Source: Shimwellia blattae DSM 4481 = NBRC 105725 (GTDB lineage Bacteria > Pseudomonadota > Gammaproteobacteria > Enterobacterales > Enterobacteriaceae). Taken from it: a stretch of DNA of 64,000 nt. Numbering within the stretch: the stretch's first letter is position 1; every line of letters starts with the position of its first letter. Under the pieces are notes generated by a model. The model did no database searches. It worked only from the letters and a program-made list of their open reading frames with translations, and had not been told where the DNA came from. This document shows positions 16,492 through 25,694 of this stretch, in pieces. A program made the translations under genes and the position numbers. The DNA is taken from the NCBI RefSeq assembly GCF_000262305.1, contig NC_017910.1, positions 2,790,001-2,854,000 on the forward strand, given 5' to 3'.

Positions 16492-18393
16492 ATGAAATTA
16501 CAGAATTCTTTTCGCGACTATTCGGCCGAGTCGGCACTGTTTGTACGCCGTGCTCTGGTCGCTTTTGTAGGCATTTTGCTGCTTACCGGCGTGCTTTTGG
16601 TTAATTTGTACACCGTGCAGATTATCCGCCACGACGACTACCAGACCCGTTCGAACGAAAACCGCATCAAACTGGTGCCAATCCCGCCAAGCCGGGGGAT
16701 TATCTACGACCGTAACGGCACCCCGCTGGCCCTGAACCGCACCATCTACCAGCTGGAGATGATGCCGGAAAAAGTCGACAACGTGCAGGCAACCCTGGAA
16801 GCCCTGCGCAGTGTGGTCGATATTACCGATGACGATCTGGCGAACTTTAAAAAAGAGCGCGCCCGCTCTCACCGCTTTACCTCTATTCCGGTTAAAACCA
16901 ATCTGAATGAGATTCAGGTTGCCCGTTTTGCCGTGAACCAGTACCGCTTCCCGGGGGTTGAGGTCAAAGGCTACAAACAGCGCTACTACCCCTATGGCTC
17001 CGCCCTGACCCACGTTATCGGCTACGTGTCGAAAATCAACGACCGGGATGTGGAGCGCCTCGATAAAGAAGGCAAGCTGGCAAACTACGCCTCAACCCAT
17101 GATATTGGTAAGCTCGGGATCGAGCGCTATTACGAAGATGTGCTCCACGGCCAGACCGGCTATGAAGAGGTAGAGGTCAATAACCGTGGCCGGGTGATCC
17201 GCCAGCTCAAAGAGGTGCCGCCCCAGGCCGGGCATGATGTCTACCTGTCGCTGGATCTGCCGCTCCAGGCCTATATTGAAACCCTGCTCCAGGGCAGCCG
17301 CGCGGCGGTGGTGGTCACCGATCCGCGCACCGGCGCTATCCTCGCGATGGTCTCCACCCCGAGCTACGATCCCAACCTGTTTGTTAACGGTATCTCCAGC
17401 AAGCAGTATTCCGCCCTGCTCAAAGACCCCAATACCCCGCTGGTCAACCGCACCACCCAGGGGGTATACCCACCGGCATCTACCGTGAAGCCGTATGTGG
17501 CGGTCTCCGCCCTGAGCGCCGGGGTTATTACCCGCAACACCTCGCTGTTTGACCCGGGCTGGTGGCAACTGCCCGGCTCTGAGAAGCGCTACCGGGACTG
17601 GAAAAAATGGGGGCATGGCCGGCTGAATGTCACCAAAGCGCTGGAAGAATCCGCAGATACCTACTTCTACCAGGTCGCTTACGATATGGGGATCGACCGC
17701 CTCTCTACCTGGATGCGCAAGTTCGGTTATGGCCGCTCAACCGGTGTGGATCTGTCCGAAGAATACCCGGGCAACATGCCCACCCGCGAATGGAAGCTCA
17801 AACGCTTTAAAAAACCCTGGTATCAGGGGGACACCATTCCGGTAGGTATCGGCCAGGGTTACTGGACCGCCACCCCGATTCAGATGAACAAAGCGCTGAT
17901 GATCCTGATTAATGACGGGGTCATCAAAGTGCCGCACCTGCTGCAAAGCACCATGATTGACGGCAAAAAAGTGCCCTGGATACAAAAAGACGAACCCCCG
18001 GTGGGCGATATTCACTCCGGCTACTGGGAGATTGCCAAAGACGGCATGTACGGCGTGGCGAACCGCGGCAACGGGACCGCCCATAAATACTTTGCCAGCG
18101 CGCCTTATAAAATTGCGGCCAAATCGGGTACGGCTCAGGTGTTTGGCCTGAAAGCGAATGAAACCTACAACGCCCACCGGATATCCGAACGGTTACGCGA
18201 CCATAAACTGATGACCGCCTTCGCCCCCTACGACAATCCGCGGGTGGCGGTAGCTATTATTCTGGAAAACGGCGGCGCGGGCGCCGCTGTGGGGACCATC
18301 ATGAGGCAAATCCTCGATCACATTATGCTGGGTGACAATAACACCCAACTGCCGCAGGAAACCCCGGCGCAGACTGCCGGAGAGGATCAGTAA
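16492..18393 (+). CDS. mrdA: Penicillin-binding protein 2 (MrdA), elongation transpeptidase
   Basis: 633-residue class B PBP. One N-terminal membrane helix at about residues 20-42, a pedestal domain, then the transpeptidase domain with active-site S330 in PPASTVKPY, SxD-type motif ESADTYF and KSGTAQ. It cross-links peptidoglycan in the Rod complex together with RodA, encoded next. Confidence 0.97.
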   Translation: MKLQNSFRDYSAESALFVRRALVAFVGILLLTGVLLVNLYTVQIIRHDDYQTRSNENRIKLVPIPPSRGIIYDRNGTPLALNRTIYQLEMMPEKVDNVQATLEALRSVVDITDDDLANFKKERARSHRFTSIPVKTNLNEIQVARFAVNQYRFPGVEVKGYKQRYYPYGSALTHVIGYVSKINDRDVERLDKEGKLANYASTHDIGKLGIERYYEDVLHGQTGYEEVEVNNRGRVIRQLKEVPPQAGHDVYLSLDLPLQAYIETLLQGSRAAVVVTDPRTGAILAMVSTPSYDPNLFVNGISSKQYSALLKDPNTPLVNRTTQGVYPPASTVKPYVAVSALSAGVITRNTSLFDPGWWQLPGSEKRYRDWKKWGHGRLNVTKALEESADTYFYQVAYDMGIDRLSTWMRKFGYGRSTGVDLSEEYPGNMPTREWKLKRFKKPWYQGDTIPVGIGQGYWTATPIQMNKALMILINDGVIKVPHLLQSTMIDGKKVPWIQKDEPPVGDIHSGYWEIAKDGMYGVANRGNGTAHKYFASAPYKIAAKSGTAQVFGLKANETYNAHRISERLRDHKLMTAFAPYDNPRVAVAIILENGGAGAAVGTIMRQILDHIMLGDNNTQLPQETPAQTAGEDQ

Positions 18394-18395
18394 CC

Positions 18396-19508
18396 ATGAC
18401 CGACAATCCGAATAAACGTTCGCTCTGGGAGAAGATCCACATCGACCCGCTGTTTATGCTGACCATTTTGCTGCTGTTGTTGTACAGCGCCCTGGTCGTC
18501 TGGAGCGCCAGCGGTCAGGACCCGGGGATGATGGAGCGTAAAATTGGCCAGATCATGGGCGGGCTGGTGGTGATGATTGCCCTCGCCCAGGTGCCGCCGC
18601 GTATTTATGAGGGCTGGGCCCCCTGGCTGTATATTATCTGCGTTATTTTACTGGTGGCGGTGGATGCCTTCGGGGCCATCTCAAAAGGTGCCCAGCGCTG
18701 GCTGGATCTCGGCGTGGTGCGTTTTCAGCCGTCTGAAATCGCCAAAATCGCCGTGCCGCTGATGGTGGCGCGCTTTATTAACCGCGATGTCTGCCCCCCG
18801 AGCCTGAAAAATACCGCCATTGCGCTGGTGCTGATTTTTGTTCCCACCCTGCTGGTGGCCGCCCAGCCGGACCTCGGGACCTCGATTCTGATTGCCGCCT
18901 CCGGGCTGTTTGTCCTGTTCCTCTCCGGGATGAGCTGGAAACTTATCGCCGTGGCGGTGCTGCTGGTGGCGGCGTTTATCCCGGTGTTGTGGTTCTTCCT
19001 GATGCACGACTACCAGCGCGCCCGCGTAATGATGCTGCTGGATCCTGAATCCGATCCGCTGGGTGCCGGTTATCATATTATTCAGTCGAAGATTGCCATC
19101 GGCTCCGGCGGGCTGCGCGGTAAAGGCTGGCTGCACGGCACCCAGTCACAGCTGGAGTTCCTGCCAGAGCGCCATACGGACTTTATCTTCGCGGTGCTGG
19201 CCGAAGAGCTGGGGCTGGTCGGGGTACTGGTGCTGCTGGCGTTATACCTGCTGCTGATCATGCGCGGCCTGTGGATTGCCGCCCGGGCACAGACCACCTT
19301 TGGCCGCGTTATGGCCGGTGGCCTGATGCTGATACTCTTCGTTTATGTATTTGTTAATATTGGTATGGTTAGTGGTATCTTGCCGGTGGTGGGTGTACCT
19401 TTGCCCCTGGTCAGTTATGGTGGCTCGGCACTGATCGTGCTGATGGCCGGGTTCGGGATTGTGATGTCTATCCACACTCACCGGAAAATGTTATCCAAAA
19501 GCGTGTAA
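18396..19508 (+). CDS. mrdB: Peptidoglycan glycosyltransferase RodA (MrdB)
   Basis: 370-residue SEDS-family membrane protein with about ten helices. The landmark PVVGVPLPLVSYGGSALIV is near the C-terminus. It polymerises glycan strands during cell elongation as the partner of PBP2. It starts two bases after mrdA. Confidence 0.97.
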   Translation: MTDNPNKRSLWEKIHIDPLFMLTILLLLLYSALVVWSASGQDPGMMERKIGQIMGGLVVMIALAQVPPRIYEGWAPWLYIICVILLVAVDAFGAISKGAQRWLDLGVVRFQPSEIAKIAVPLMVARFINRDVCPPSLKNTAIALVLIFVPTLLVAAQPDLGTSILIAASGLFVLFLSGMSWKLIAVAVLLVAAFIPVLWFFLMHDYQRARVMMLLDPESDPLGAGYHIIQSKIAIGSGGLRGKGWLHGTQSQLEFLPERHTDFIFAVLAEELGLVGVLVLLALYLLLIMRGLWIAARAQTTFGRVMAGGLMLILFVYVFVNIGMVSGILPVVGVPLPLVSYGGSALIVLMAGFGIVMSIHTHRKMLSKSV

Positions 19509-19518
19509 GGGGTGCGCA

Positions 19519-20634
19519 ATGCGTAAGCAGTGGCTTGGAGTTTGCGTGGCGGCAGGATTACTGGCGGCATGTAGTACAAATGATGACGGGCAGCAACAGG
19601 TTGCCCCGCAGCCGGAGCCCGTGGTCTGTAACGGCCCGTCCGTCGAAATCAGTGGTGCCGATCCGCGCTATGAGCCGCTGAGCCCTTCTGCGAACCAGGA
19701 TTACCAGCGCAACGGTAAAAACTATAAAATTGTTCAGAATCCGGGCCAGTTTACCCAAAGTGGCCTGGCTGCCATCTATGATGCGGAGCCGGGCAGTAAT
19801 CTGGCCGCCTCCGGTGAGCCGTTTGACCCGGGCCAGCTGACAGCCGCACACCCGACCTTACCCATCCCCAGCTATGCCAGGATAACCAACCTGGCCAATG
19901 GCCGGATGATTGTCGTGCGGATTAACGATCGCGGCCCCTACGGCAATGACCGGGTTATCTCGCTTTCCCGCGCCTCTGCTGACCGGCTGAACACCTCAAA
20001 CAACACCAAAGTGAAGATAGACCCGATAATCGTAAGCCAGGACGGTGCCCTCTCCGGCCCGGGTATGGCCTGCGTAACGGTGGCAAAACAGACCTATGCC
20101 CTGCCCTCCCGCCCGGATCTGAGCGGCGGTATGGGAAGTGCCTCCTCCGCCCCCCAGCTAACGCCTCCCCAGGGGGAAGTACGGGCCATCAGCAACGATA
20201 CCCTGAGCGCCAGCGACACGACCGGAGCACCGGTCAGCAGTAGCGGCTTTCTGGGTGCCCCCTCAGCCCTGCACGACGGCGTAGTGGAAAACAGCCAGCC
20301 TGCCACCACCGCCCCTCAGGGCCAGCCGGTAACAGCACCGGTCACTGCACCAGGCTCCGTACAGGGCTCAGTAACCGCTCCGGCCACAGCCAGTGCCGGT
20401 AACGGTGAGTTTCTGGTGCAGGTGGGTGCCGTGAGCGATGCGGGCCGGGCCAGCCAGTGGCAGCAGAAACTGTCACAGCAGTTTGGCGTACCGGGGCGCG
20501 TTACCCACAACGGTGTGGTTTACCGGGTGCAGATGGGGCCCTTTGCCAGCAAAAGTGAGGCTATCGCCCTGCAACAACGTCTTTTGAATGAGGCCCAGCA
20601 GCAGTCCTTTGTGACCGCCGCTACGCCGCAATAA
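19519..20634 (+). CDS. rlpA: Septal-ring lipoprotein RlpA
   Basis: 371-residue outer-membrane lipoprotein with lipobox LAAC (cysteine 18). A double-psi beta-barrel domain at about residues 75-175 contains INDRGPYGNDRVISLS. A long Ala/Pro/Thr-rich linker follows, then a C-terminal SPOR domain (about 295-370) that binds denuded glycans at the septum. Whether it has lytic transglycosylase activity in enterobacteria is unsettled. Confidence 0.93.
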   Translation: MRKQWLGVCVAAGLLAACSTNDDGQQQVAPQPEPVVCNGPSVEISGADPRYEPLSPSANQDYQRNGKNYKIVQNPGQFTQSGLAAIYDAEPGSNLAASGEPFDPGQLTAAHPTLPIPSYARITNLANGRMIVVRINDRGPYGNDRVISLSRASADRLNTSNNTKVKIDPIIVSQDGALSGPGMACVTVAKQTYALPSRPDLSGGMGSASSAPQLTPPQGEVRAISNDTLSASDTTGAPVSSSGFLGAPSALHDGVVENSQPATTAPQGQPVTAPVTAPGSVQGSVTAPATASAGNGEFLVQVGAVSDAGRASQWQQKLSQQFGVPGRVTHNGVVYRVQMGPFASKSEAIALQQRLLNEAQQQSFVTAATPQ

Positions 20635-20646
20635 TCCGGGCTTTCC

Positions 20647-20709
20647 GGCACCCGACTATGTAAAGTAATGTAAGACACATTAACAATATCATGAGCAAAG
20701 TCGGGTGCC
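20647..20709. repeat. Long inverted repeat between rlpA and dacA
   Basis: GGCACCCGACT at 20647-20657 and its exact complement AGTCGGGTGCC at 20699-20709 enclose 41 bases, which themselves contain the small inverted pair AATGT/ACATT. It begins 12 bases after the rlpA stop and ends 68 bases before dacA. It could be the rlpA transcript end or a long structured leader; no T-run follows directly. Confidence 0.6.
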
Positions 20710-20777
20710 AGTAAAAATAGCATTTGCTATAGTAAAGCTCTTTTTTTTCACACCATCACGGATGTCGCCGTTCGACC

Positions 20778-21989
20778 ATGAAAAACGTTCTCCCTGTTCG
20801 TATCGCCAAAGGCGTCACGCTCTCACTGACAATCGGCCTGATGGCTATGTCTGCTGCCCGCGCTGACGATCTGAATATAAAAACCATGATTCCGGGTGTT
20901 CCGCAGATCGATGCCGAGGCTTATATCCTCATCGACTATAACTCCGGTAAAATCCTGGCCGAACAGAATGCTGATGCGCGCCGTGATCCGGCAAGCCTGA
21001 CCAAAATGATGACCAGTTACGTCATCGGCCAGGCCATGAAAGCAGGCAAATTTAAAGAATCAGACGTCGTCACCATCGGCCCTGACGCCTGGGCTACCGG
21101 TAACCCGGTATTTAAGGGCTCATCGCTGATGTTCCTCAAACCGGGGATGGAAGTGCCGGTTTCTCAGCTGATCCGCGGTATCAACCTGCAGTCCGGTAAC
21201 GATGCCTGCGTGGCCATGGCGGATTATGTCGCCGGGAGCCAGGACGCCTTCGTCGGCCTGATGAACAGCTATGTTAACGCACTGGGCCTGAAGAACACCC
21301 ACTTCCAGACCGTTCACGGCCTGGATGCACAGGGCCAGTACAGCTCTGCCCGCGATATGGCGCTGATTGGTCAGGCACTGATCCGCGACGTACCGAACGA
21401 GTACGCTATCTACAAAGAGAAAGAGTTCACCTTTAACGGGATCCGCCAGCCGAACCGTAACGGCCTGCTGTGGGATAACAGCCTGAAGGTTGACGGGATC
21501 AAAACCGGTCACACCAGCAGCGCCGGGTTTAACCTGGTGGCCTCTGCCACCGAAGGCCAGATGCGTCTGATCTCCGCCGTTATGGGGGGCCACACCTCCA
21601 AAGGCCGCGAAGCCGAAAGCAAAAAACTGCTCACCTGGGGCTTCCGCTTCTTTGAAAGCGTGAACCCGCTGAAAGCCGGTAAAGAGTTCGCCTCCGAACC
21701 TGCCTGGTTTGGCGACAGCGATCGCGCCTCATTAGGGGTGGATAAAGACGCCTGGCTCACCATTCCCCGTGGCCGGATGAAAGATCTGAAAGCCAGCTAT
21801 GTGCTGAACAATACCGAGCTGCACGCCCCTCTGCAGAAAAACCAGGTGGTCGGTACGATCAACTTCCAGCTGGATGGCAAAATCATCGATCAGCGCCCGC
21901 TGGTGGTCTTACAGCCCATTGAAGAAGGCAACTTCTTTGGCCGGATCATTGATTACATCAAGCTGATGTTCCACCACTGGTTCGGTTAA
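20778..21989 (+). CDS. dacA: D-alanyl-D-alanine carboxypeptidase PBP5 (DacA)
   Basis: 403 residues with a 29-residue signal peptide. The SxxK motif is SLTK at residues 73-76 (serine 44 of the mature protein), SGN is in QSGNDA and KTG in IKTGHT. The C-terminal amphipathic helix (IIDYIKLMFHHWFG) anchors it to the inner membrane. It trims the fifth D-Ala of peptidoglycan side chains. Confidence 0.97.
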   Translation: MKNVLPVRIAKGVTLSLTIGLMAMSAARADDLNIKTMIPGVPQIDAEAYILIDYNSGKILAEQNADARRDPASLTKMMTSYVIGQAMKAGKFKESDVVTIGPDAWATGNPVFKGSSLMFLKPGMEVPVSQLIRGINLQSGNDACVAMADYVAGSQDAFVGLMNSYVNALGLKNTHFQTVHGLDAQGQYSSARDMALIGQALIRDVPNEYAIYKEKEFTFNGIRQPNRNGLLWDNSLKVDGIKTGHTSSAGFNLVASATEGQMRLISAVMGGHTSKGREAESKKLLTWGFRFFESVNPLKAGKEFASEPAWFGDSDRASLGVDKDAWLTIPRGRMKDLKASYVLNNTELHAPLQKNQVVGTINFQLDGKIIDQRPLVVLQPIEEGNFFGRIIDYIKLMFHHWFG

Positions 21990-22044
21990 TGGCCGGGCAC
22001 TTGAAAGTGCCGCAAATAGCCCCATATACTTTGTATCAAAGCAC

Positions 22045-22072
22045 ACTCCCGCCCCCGGCGGGAGTTATTATT
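22045..22072 (+). terminator. Terminator after dacA
   Basis: Nine-base perfect stem ACTCCCGCC / GGCGGGAGT with a three-base loop followed by TATTATTT, between dacA and ybeD. Confidence 0.7.
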
Positions 22073-22092
22073 TATGTCCTGCTGGAGCACCC

Positions 22093-22356
22093 ATGAAAAC
22101 CAATCTGAAAGAGTTACTTGAATTCCCCTGCCCCTTTACTTACAAAGTAATGGGCCTGGCGAAACCAGAGCTGGTCGATATGGTGGTTGAGGTGGTACAG
22201 CGCCACGCCCCTGGCGACTATACCCCTGAGGTGAAACCGAGCAGCAAAGGCACCTACCATTCTGTCTCTATCACCATCAATGCCACACATATTGAGCAGG
22301 TGGAAACCCTCTACGAAGAGCTGGGCAATATTGAAATTGTCCGTATGGTTCTGTAA
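22093..22356 (+). CDS. ybeD: YbeD, ACT-like small protein (UPF0250)
   Basis: 87 residues, the E. coli length, with a ferredoxin-like/ACT-like fold in known structures. A regulatory role near lipoate synthesis has been suggested from its fixed place before lipB. It begins KTNLKELLEFPCPFTYKVMG. No catalytic motif is visible. Confidence 0.92.
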   Translation: MKTNLKELLEFPCPFTYKVMGLAKPELVDMVVEVVQRHAPGDYTPEVKPSSKGTYHSVSITINATHIEQVETLYEELGNIEIVRMVL

Positions 22357-22361
22357 CCGAT

Positions 22362-22390
22362 AACCCGGCGTAAAGCCGGGTTAATTTTTT
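22362..22390 (+). terminator. Terminator after ybeD
   Basis: AACCCGGC / GCCGGGTT stem (22362-22369, 22375-22382) with a five-base loop, followed by AATTTTTTG. Confidence 0.85.
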
Positions 22391-22398
22391 GTGCGTCA

Positions 22399-22407
22399 TG
22401 TTATAAT
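22399..22407 (+). promoter_or_regulatory. Extended -10 promoter of lipB
   Basis: TGTTATAAT: a perfect TATAAT with the TGn extension. Transcription would begin near 22413, about 25 bases before the TTG start of lipB. Confidence 0.65.
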
Positions 22408-22437
22408 CGCGTCACCATTTTTTCAGGAGACGCGGTT

Positions 22438-23091
22438 TTGTCTCAAGATACCCTTATTATCCGCCAGCTTGGCCGGCAGCCTTATGGTCCTGTATCCCGG
22501 GCCATGCACGACTTTACCGATACCCGCAACGACACCACCCCGGACGAGATCTGGCTGGTAGAGCACGAGCCGGTCTTTACCCAGGGCCAGGCCGGGAAGG
22601 CAGAACACCTCCTGGCACCGGGCGATATTCCGGTTATCCAGAGCGATCGCGGCGGCCAGGTAACCTACCACGGGCCTGGTCAGCAGGTGATGTACGTTCT
22701 GCTCAATCTCAAGCGCCGCAAGCTGGGCGTGCGTGAACTGGTCACCATGCTGGAACAGACGGTGGTCAACACCCTGGCAACACTGGGGATTGACGCCCAT
22801 GCCCGGGCAGATGCGCCTGGCGTCTATGTGGGGGAGCGGAAGATCTGCTCACTGGGGCTGCGTATCCGCCGGGGGTGCTCGTTCCACGGTCTGGCGCTGA
22901 ATATCGATATGGATCTGACCCCGTTCCTGCGCATTAACCCCTGCGGTTATGCGGGCATGGAAATGACCCAGGTCAGCCGTCTTGCCCCCGGGGCGACAGT
23001 TGCCTCTGTTCAGCCGGTGCTGACAGAGAGCTTCTTTGCCCTGCTGGGTAACCCGCCCCGGGAGTGGATCAGCCAGCCCTGGCAGCAGTAA
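22438..23091 (+). CDS. lipB: Octanoyltransferase LipB
   Basis: 217-residue enzyme that transfers octanoyl from acyl carrier protein to lipoyl domains. The catalytic lysine is in GERKICSLGLRIRRGCS (K135 by alignment) and the catalytic cysteine in RINPCGYAG (C169). The start is TTG 22438, which matches the E. coli N-terminus in length. E. coli has the LysR gene ybeF next; here it is absent. Confidence 0.95.
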   Translation: MSQDTLIIRQLGRQPYGPVSRAMHDFTDTRNDTTPDEIWLVEHEPVFTQGQAGKAEHLLAPGDIPVIQSDRGGQVTYHGPGQQVMYVLLNLKRRKLGVRELVTMLEQTVVNTLATLGIDAHARADAPGVYVGERKICSLGLRIRRGCSFHGLALNIDMDLTPFLRINPCGYAGMEMTQVSRLAPGATVASVQPVLTESFFALLGNPPREWISQPWQQ

Positions 23092-23426
23092 CATTCTGCG
23101 CCCGGTTCTCGCCACGAAGATACCGCCTGCTAACATTTCGGTTAACACCCGGGGCGGTATCGGTAATGCCTGACAGGGCTATGCGGCGGCCCGCCCCGCT
23201 CCGGCACCCGGTATGATAATGGTTACTGTTATCAGGCAGCAGGAGACAAAAGGCACATAACAACAACTGTTTTACAATTTTTTCCCTTTTTCATGCCACG
23301 TCAGGCTGATTTACCAGGCGGATAAATGGTATACTGCCGGGCAGCGGATTCAACAAAAGTTGATAACTACAATGTTTTATTGAACTTCTGCACCCCTTCA
23401 TTATCAGCAACTGGAACACGCACGCT
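23092..23426. other. lipB-lipA spacer without a gene; ybeF absent
   Basis: 335 bases hold no plausible ORF and no recognisable LysR remnant. An extended -10 element, TGGTATACT at 23337-23345, is the likely lipA promoter and gives a leader of about 75 bases. Confidence 0.55.
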
Positions 23427-24392
23427 ATGAGCAAACCCATTCTGATGGAACGCGGAGTCAAATACCGCGACGCCGATAAAATGGCCCTTATCCCGGTGAA
23501 AACCGTTGTCACGGAGCGCCAGGAGCTGTTAAGGAAGCCGGAGTGGATGAAAATCAAACTCCCGGCAGATTCCTCAAGAATTCAGGGCATCAAAGCCGCG
23601 ATGCGCAAAAACGGCCTGCACTCCGTTTGTGAAGAAGCCTCCTGCCCGAACCTGGCAGAGTGCTTTAACCACGGCACCGCCACTTTTATGATCCTCGGCG
23701 CTATCTGTACCCGCCGCTGCCCGTTCTGTGATGTTGCCCACGGCCGCCCGCTGGCCCCGGAAGCCGGTGAGCCGCAAAAGCTGGCCCAGACCATTGCCGA
23801 TATGGCCCTGCGTTACGTGGTTATCACCTCTGTTGACCGTGACGATCTGCGTGATGGCGGTGCTCAGCACTTTGCTGACTGCATCAGCGCTATTCGCGAA
23901 AAGAGCCCGACTATCCGTATTGAAACCCTGGTGCCGGATTTCCGTGGCCGTATGGATCGCGCGCTGGAGATCCTGACCGCAACCCCGCCGGATGTGTTTA
24001 ACCACAACCTGGAAAACGTGCCGCGCCTGTACCGCAAGGTGCGCCCGGGTGCGGACTACGCCTGGTCGCTGAAACTGCTGGAGCGCTTCAAAGAAGCCCA
24101 CCCGGAGATCCCGACCAAATCCGGGTTAATGGTTGGCCTGGGGGAGACCAATGCTGAGATAGTTGAGGTCATGCGCGATCTGCGCCGCCACGGTGTCACC
24201 ATGCTGACCCTGGGCCAGTATCTGCAGCCCAGCCGTCACCACCTGCCGGTGCAGCGCTATGTCAGCCCGGAAGAGTTTGACGAAATGAAAGCCGAAGCCA
24301 TGGCGATGGGCTTTACCCACGCGGCATGTGGTCCTTTTGTACGCTCGTCCTATCATGCGGATCTGCAGGCAAAAGGGATTGAGGTGAAGTAA
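23427..24392 (+). CDS. lipA: Lipoyl synthase LipA
   Basis: 321-residue radical-SAM enzyme inserting two sulfurs into octanoyl chains. The auxiliary cluster motif CEEASCPNLAEC and the radical-SAM motif CTRRCPFC are both intact, as is the C-terminal RSSYHA serine ligand region. It acts directly after LipB. Confidence 0.97.
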   Translation: MSKPILMERGVKYRDADKMALIPVKTVVTERQELLRKPEWMKIKLPADSSRIQGIKAAMRKNGLHSVCEEASCPNLAECFNHGTATFMILGAICTRRCPFCDVAHGRPLAPEAGEPQKLAQTIADMALRYVVITSVDRDDLRDGGAQHFADCISAIREKSPTIRIETLVPDFRGRMDRALEILTATPPDVFNHNLENVPRLYRKVRPGADYAWSLKLLERFKEAHPEIPTKSGLMVGLGETNAEIVEVMRDLRRHGVTMLTLGQYLQPSRHHLPVQRYVSPEEFDEMKAEAMAMGFTHAACGPFVRSSYHADLQAKGIEVK

Positions 24393-24433
24393 CCGGCAAT
24401 ATCTGGTTACATTTTCATCAGCAAACAGATGTG

Positions 24434-24460
24434 AAAAACCGGCCTTCAGGCCGGTTTTTT
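24434..24460. terminator. Bidirectional terminator between lipA and tatE
   Basis: AAAACCGGCC-TTCA-GGCCGGTTTTTT: the stem has A-rich and T-rich flanks, so it serves lipA on the plus strand and tatE on the minus strand. Confidence 0.85.
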
Positions 24461-24478
24461 AATGGATGCTGCCGCGAC

Positions 24479-24682
24479 TCAGTCTTTGTGCGACAAACGC
24501 TCTGCGGTGGTGTCGTTCGCTGTGGTGGATTTGGCGCTGGCTTCATCATCGTTCATTGCTTTTTTGAAGCCTTTGATGGCCGCACCGAGATCGCCACCTA
24601 AGGTGCGCAACTTTTTGGTGCCAAACAATAAAACAATCAGTGCGCCGATGACTAAAAGTTTGGTAATGCTGATCTCGCCCAT
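24479..24682 (-). CDS. tatE: Twin-arginine translocase subunit TatE
   Basis: 67 residues, the E. coli length: one N-terminal membrane helix (ITKLLVIGALIVLLFG), the hinge GTKKLRTLGGDLG and an amphipathic helix. TatE is a TatA paralogue of the Tat pore; FdnG in this window is a Tat substrate. It is convergent with lipA as in E. coli. Confidence 0.95.
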   Translation of the reverse strand: MGEISITKLLVIGALIVLLFGTKKLRTLGGDLGAAIKGFKKAMNDDEASAKSTTANDTTAERLSHKD

Positions 24683-24786
24683 ACGTAACCTTCTTAATCT
24701 GAATTGCCGGAGTACGGCATAAAAACCCTGACGCTATTAACGGTCATTTTCTGCGGGCACACAATAGCAATCTGTAACAAGGTGAA

Positions 24787-25593
24787 TCAAGTTTTCTGCA
24801 CAACTGATTGCAGGATCCCTGCGCTAAATCGCCTATTTGCCAGTACCGGTAACTGGCGGCGCACATTTGTGATCCGCGCCGCATCAATATCCGCCCAGAT
24901 AATCTGCGGCTGTTCCGCGGCCGCCGCCAGCACTACCCCCATAGGGTCGACAATACGGCTCTGGCCAATATTGCGGCTGCCGCACTCACCGGCTGCCGCC
25001 AGGTAACAGGTCGTATCCAGCGCCCGGGCCGAAAGCAGCGTGGCCCAGTGCTGCTCTTTTAACGGGCCGCGCAGCCAGGCCGCAGGCACAACCAGCAATT
25101 CAGCCCCCTGTAATGCCAGGTTCAGCGCCAGCTCCGGAAAGCGCAAATCATAGCAGGTCATCACGCCGGTTTTTATGCCGGCCACATCAATCAGCCCGGG
25201 CAGCGCTTCGCCTGCGTCCACCAGGGTGGATTCGCGCACATTAAACGCATCATACAGGTGGAGCTTCTGGTAACTCAGCAATACCTGACCATTGCGCACG
25301 GCAAACAGCGTATTGGCCGCCCTTCCCGGGGTGGTGCGCATGTGCAGGGTCAGGATAGTGGTCAGGTGGCAGCCTTTACTGTGCGCCACTATCCCCTGTA
25401 AAAATGGTCCGTCCGGGGTCTGGGCCTGTTTTACTGACAGGTGCGGGTCGTCATCTGACCGGGCCAGTAGCGCCTCTGGCAGTACCAGTAAATCCGCCGC
25501 CCCCGCCCGGGCCTGATCCATCAGTGCCAGGCAGGTTGCCAGGTTTTGCTGCCAGTGCGGGCCTACCACAAACTGCCCTACCGCTGTTCTCAT
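24787..25593 (-). CDS. ybeM: Deaminated-glutathione amidase YbeM (nitrilase family)
   Basis: 268-residue nitrilase-superfamily hydrolase with a complete Glu-Lys-Cys triad: E in LLVLPEALLA, K in LSYQKLHLYDA and C in GVMTCYDLRFPE. The family (NIT1 homologues) repairs glutathione that has been deaminated by transaminases. As I recall the K-12 copy is disrupted; here the frame is intact. Confidence 0.88.
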   Translation of the reverse strand: MRTAVGQFVVGPHWQQNLATCLALMDQARAGAADLLVLPEALLARSDDDPHLSVKQAQTPDGPFLQGIVAHSKGCHLTTILTLHMRTTPGRAANTLFAVRNGQVLLSYQKLHLYDAFNVRESTLVDAGEALPGLIDVAGIKTGVMTCYDLRFPELALNLALQGAELLVVPAAWLRGPLKEQHWATLLSARALDTTCYLAAAGECGSRNIGQSRIVDPMGVVLAAAAEQPQIIWADIDAARITNVRRQLPVLANRRFSAGILQSVVQKT

Positions 25594-25694
25594 ACTCCCC
25601 CCCTTTCCTGTGCGCGTTCACAGCAATTATTATTACTGCCGTTTATTGTTTTACACTTAACCCGATAATAATCAAATAACAACGGAGAGAGGCT

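Noticed and set aside
25594..25694. Fluoride riboswitch before crcB
   Set aside because: The conserved core of the crcB motif and its pseudoknot arms were not found in the 101-base spacer.
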